From positions 1,995,501 through 2,059,500 of the forward strand of contig NZ_CP043489.1 of the NCBI RefSeq assembly GCF_008330945.1: a DNA stretch of 64,000 bases, written 5' to 3'. Origin of the DNA: Labrys sp. KNU-23 (GTDB lineage Bacteria > Pseudomonadota > Alphaproteobacteria > Rhizobiales > Labraceae). The translations under genes and the position numbers were made by a program. Position 1 is the stretch's first letter, and each line of letters opens with the position of its first letter. The notes below the pieces were generated by a model, which was given only the letters and a program-made list of their open reading frames with translations, searched no databases and had not been told where the DNA came from. Positions 61,884 through 64,000 of this stretch are shown here, piece by piece.

Positions 61884-63795
61884 GAGGCTTGGTACTGTTG
61901 GGCCAGTCGACGCTCATCGCCAGGGTCCACAGGCAGGCGAGCGGCAAGGCCAGGAACAGAGCCGATTGCTCCGGCCAATGCGGTGTGGCGGCCTGGACGA
62001 AGGGCGCCGCCAGCACGATGAGGAATCCCGCCGCTGTTACCGTCAGCGCCAGCCATTGATAGAGGTTGAGGCCGCCGCGCACCGGCGTCTGCGGTTCGCC
62101 GCGCAACCCTTCTTCGGCGAAGCGGGCGACGCCGAGCTGCCAGCAATAGAGGCCGGCGACCAGCCAGGCATCCCCACTCACCACCAGCACGCGCCAGAGC
62201 AGCAGCGCCGCGACAAGATTGGCGAGCATGGAGAACACTGGCGCCGGCTCGATCGGCCGCCCGAGCATGCCCGCGATCAGGCCGACCCGCGACAGGGGAT
62301 GGCGATAGGTCAGGCCGGCGCCGGGCGGTGCCGAAACGGCCAGCGCCGCGCCATGGCAGCAACCTTGCGCCAGGCAGCGCAGCCGCCCCAGCATCTGGGC
62401 GATGCAGAGCCCGATCGCGCAGGCGGCCAGCGTCGCACCGTCGATGGCGACTGACACCATCAGCAGGCCGGCCGCGAGACTGGCTCCGATCAGGCCGCCG
62501 AAAAAGCCGAGGGGGCGCGAAAGCTTGCTGCTCGCCTCGACGGCCTGGCCGAAGACCACCGCGCCGGCGAGCCCCGCCAGCAGCATGGCGACCATCGGCC
62601 CGAGCTGGTGCGGCGGCGCCAGGCTCGCCGTGGCGAGGAAAGCGAGGGCTCCGGCAGCCAGGATATAAAGACCATGCGGAAAGAAGCGTATCGAGCCGAG
62701 GCGCAGCGGCCGCCAATCATTGGCCACCCTCTCGGCCAGGCGCAGCAGGCCATGCCAGGCCGCCTCGATGTTGAGGCAGAACAGGGCCAGGGCCGTGCCG
62801 CAAAGAAGATCGGCGAGGGAATGCATGCCGGTCACATGGCAGGCGGCGAGTTGCAGCAGGGCGAGCGGATAGATGAGGGCCGCGCCGAAGCGCTCGCGCC
62901 AGAAGAAAGCGGCCACCACGATCCAGAAGGCATGGAAGGACGGCAGCGCCGCGGTGATGCCGTCGCTGCCGCGCTCCAGCTGCAGCCACCAGCCGATGAG
63001 ATTGTCCGGCGGCACGCCGCGCAGGGGTGCGACGGCCGGCAGCAGCGCGAAGATGAGCCCACCGATCGCCGTCCCGCTCCAGCCGGCCAGCACGAAACGA
63101 CGCAGCGAGGCGAGATCCGGCACGAGGAAGGGCACGGCCAGCGCGAAGACATAGGTGAAGCTATAGGCAACTACGAAGCTGGGCCAGAAGGGCAGGTCCC
63201 GTTCGAACGGCAGATAGGTATCGAAGGCATCGGCAGCCGGCGGCAGCGCGGCAAAGACGCAATAGACCACGGTCCAGGCGGGGAACACGGCAAGCGTGGC
63301 GCCAAGCCTGCGGCGGAGATCGGCCGGCAGTGGCCAATTCTCCGGCAGGCCGATCGCGGGGGCCTGCCGGCGCGCGCCCAGGCGCCGATCGGTCGCCCGC
63401 GCCTCATAGCCCATCACCAGAGCCAGGGCGGCCAAACCGGTCCAGGGCGTCAGGATGAACAAGCCGGCAAACGAGCCGCGCCAGAGAGAGAGGCCGAGGA
63501 TGACGAGCGTGAAGCCGACATAGGCGGGATGGGCCAGCCAGGCATAGAGCCCGTCCTCGACGCGCCGGCGCGTGGGATAGGCGTTCATCGGCAAGCCCTT
63601 GCCGCGCAGCATCAGCACGAAGATGGCCGCGACCACCAGACCCAGGCCCAGCCCTGCCATGGTGCCGCCGGCCAGCGGCCAGGCTTCGATGGCGATGCCG
63701 AGGCGGGCGTCGAGATGCCAGGCCGTCACCAGCAGGAGGACCGGCAGGCCGACGCAGAACAGGGCGCCATAGGCGACAGGGCCGATGCGCTTCAT
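61858..63795 (-). CDS. Three-part membrane protein: isoprenylcysteine-methyltransferase-like + PAP2-like + Lgt-like segments
   Basis: This 645-residue polytopic protein looks like a fusion. Residues about 1-150 resemble a small membrane methyltransferase of the ICMT/PEMT group (AHPAYVGFTLVILGLSLW near 88). Residues about 180-350 resemble a PAP2-type lipid phosphatase (PSFHAFWIVVAAFFW near 284, HVTGMHSLADLLCGTAL near 319-335). Residues about 400-620 resemble a prolipoprotein diacylglyceryl transferase (LRCLAQGCCHGAAL near 475, then TYRHPLSRVG and EPAPVFSMLANLVAAL). The combination suggests lipid remodelling in one chain. Whether each part is active is unknown. Its start overlaps the stop of the next gene as ATGA. 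Confidence 0.75.
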   Translation of the reverse strand: MKRIGPVAYGALFCVGLPVLLLVTAWHLDARLGIAIEAWPLAGGTMAGLGLGLVVAAIFVLMLRGKGLPMNAYPTRRRVEDGLYAWLAHPAYVGFTLVILGLSLWRGSFAGLFILTPWTGLAALALVMGYEARATDRRLGARRQAPAIGLPENWPLPADLRRRLGATLAVFPAWTVVYCVFAALPPAADAFDTYLPFERDLPFWPSFVVAYSFTYVFALAVPFLVPDLASLRRFVLAGWSGTAIGGLIFALLPAVAPLRGVPPDNLIGWWLQLERGSDGITAALPSFHAFWIVVAAFFWRERFGAALIYPLALLQLAACHVTGMHSLADLLCGTALALFCLNIEAAWHGLLRLAERVANDWRPLRLGSIRFFPHGLYILAAGALAFLATASLAPPHQLGPMVAMLLAGLAGAVVFGQAVEASSKLSRPLGFFGGLIGASLAAGLLMVSVAIDGATLAACAIGLCIAQMLGRLRCLAQGCCHGAALAVSAPPGAGLTYRHPLSRVGLIAGMLGRPIEPAPVFSMLANLVAALLLWRVLVVSGDAWLVAGLYCWQLGVARFAEEGLRGEPQTPVRGGLNLYQWLALTVTAAGFLIVLAAPFVQAATPHWPEQSALFLALPLACLWTLAMSVDWPNSTKPLSRLTPGQ

Positions 63796-64000
63796 GCCAG
63801 GACGATCTTTTCGAAAATCACGTATCCCTCGTCCTCCGAGCCGTCCGAGAAGGCGATCCTGGCCGGCGCCATGTGCTTTTCTTCCTTCAAATTACGGATC
63901 ATCGCCGGCAGGCCGTAGCGCAGTGGGCCGAGCAGGCGCAGGCGCTGCGATACCGGCTGGGCGATCAGCGTACGGGCAGGCCCGCAGATCAGGGTGCCGC
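63792..64000 (-). CDS. C-terminal end of a gene cut by the window edge
   Basis: Only the last 68 codons are inside the window; the gene continues to the right. The end reads LPAMIRNLKEEKHMAPARIA and closes EDEGYVIFEKIVLA. I do not recognise the family. The stop overlaps the start of the three-part membrane protein gene as ATGA, so the two are coupled and probably work together. Confidence 0.6.
   Translation of the reverse strand, partial: GTLICGPARTLIAQPVSQRLRLLGPLRYGLPAMIRNLKEEKHMAPARIAFSDGSEDEGYVIFEKIVLA

Overview
The window is a GC-rich (a sampled core line is 42/60 G+C) chromosomal stretch from an alphaproteobacterium, most likely of the order Hyphomicrobiales (Rhizobiales). The evidence is the set of order-typical families (DUF4175/TIGR02302, DUF2585, DUF2461, DUF899, RsmB with heparinase, chorismate mutase-HisC-TyrC, CobD/CobQ) and the intergenic palindromic repeats. 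I cannot name a genus from sequence alone. Layout: (1) 1-3.7 kb is an AT-rich islet (two counted lines are 21/60 G+C) of surface-polysaccharide genes. (2) 3.96-5.46 kb is a compact phage-type lysis cassette (GH108 muramidase, inner spanin, nested outer-spanin lipoprotein, small membrane protein) that stops next to tRNA-Arg(CCT), whose 3' end faces the islet. (3) 5.7-9.6 kb has DUF2461, a corrinoid-protein reductive activator (RACo-like) and a methyltetrahydrofolate:corrinoid methyltransferase. (4) 9.8-13.6 kb is an aromatic amino acid operon: chorismate mutase, hisC, GST, then tyrC after a strong terminator. (5) 13.9-21.3 kb is core: AarF kinase, YaiI, a membrane protein, rsmB and heparinase II/III.

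(6) 21.5-32.8 kb is accessory DNA lying between the heparinase gene and purH. It holds a DUF899 pair, a 1370-residue NACHT-like NTPase with a C-terminal nuclease-like motif on visibly lower-GC DNA (the best candidate for an undescribed defence protein), and a stress module (AhpD-like, metallo-beta-lactamase fold, NAD(P)-binding, cupin, MscS) next to an Rrf2 regulator. The Rrf2 gene and the AhpD-like gene share the operator-like palindrome GGATAT-N3-ATATCC, found three times, so the module is probably an Rrf2 regulon.

(7) 33.0-36.3 kb: purH and an OmpA-type envelope operon. (8) 36.4-43.1 kb: a sugar ABC importer split over two divergent transcription units (binding protein, two permeases and RidA leftward; SDR, ATPase and NTF2-like rightward). 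(9) 43.1-46.8 kb: a lipoprotein, then a cytochrome c / VOC / gluconate-dehydrogenase-type small subunit / GMC flavoprotein dehydrogenase operon. (10) 47-52.4 kb: RHH protein, DHA2 exporter, TauE permease with divergent LysR, VapBC toxin-antitoxin, and an FAA-type hydratase. (11) 52.8-56.5 kb: tRNA-Ala(CGC), cobD, cobQ and a methyltransferase. (12) 56.7-64 kb: DUF4175, DUF2585, an MGDG-synthase-like glycosyltransferase, and an unusual three-part membrane protein combining methyltransferase-like, PAP2-like and Lgt-like segments; a gene runs off the right edge. Three families of intergenic palindromic repeats (here A, B, C) recur through the window.
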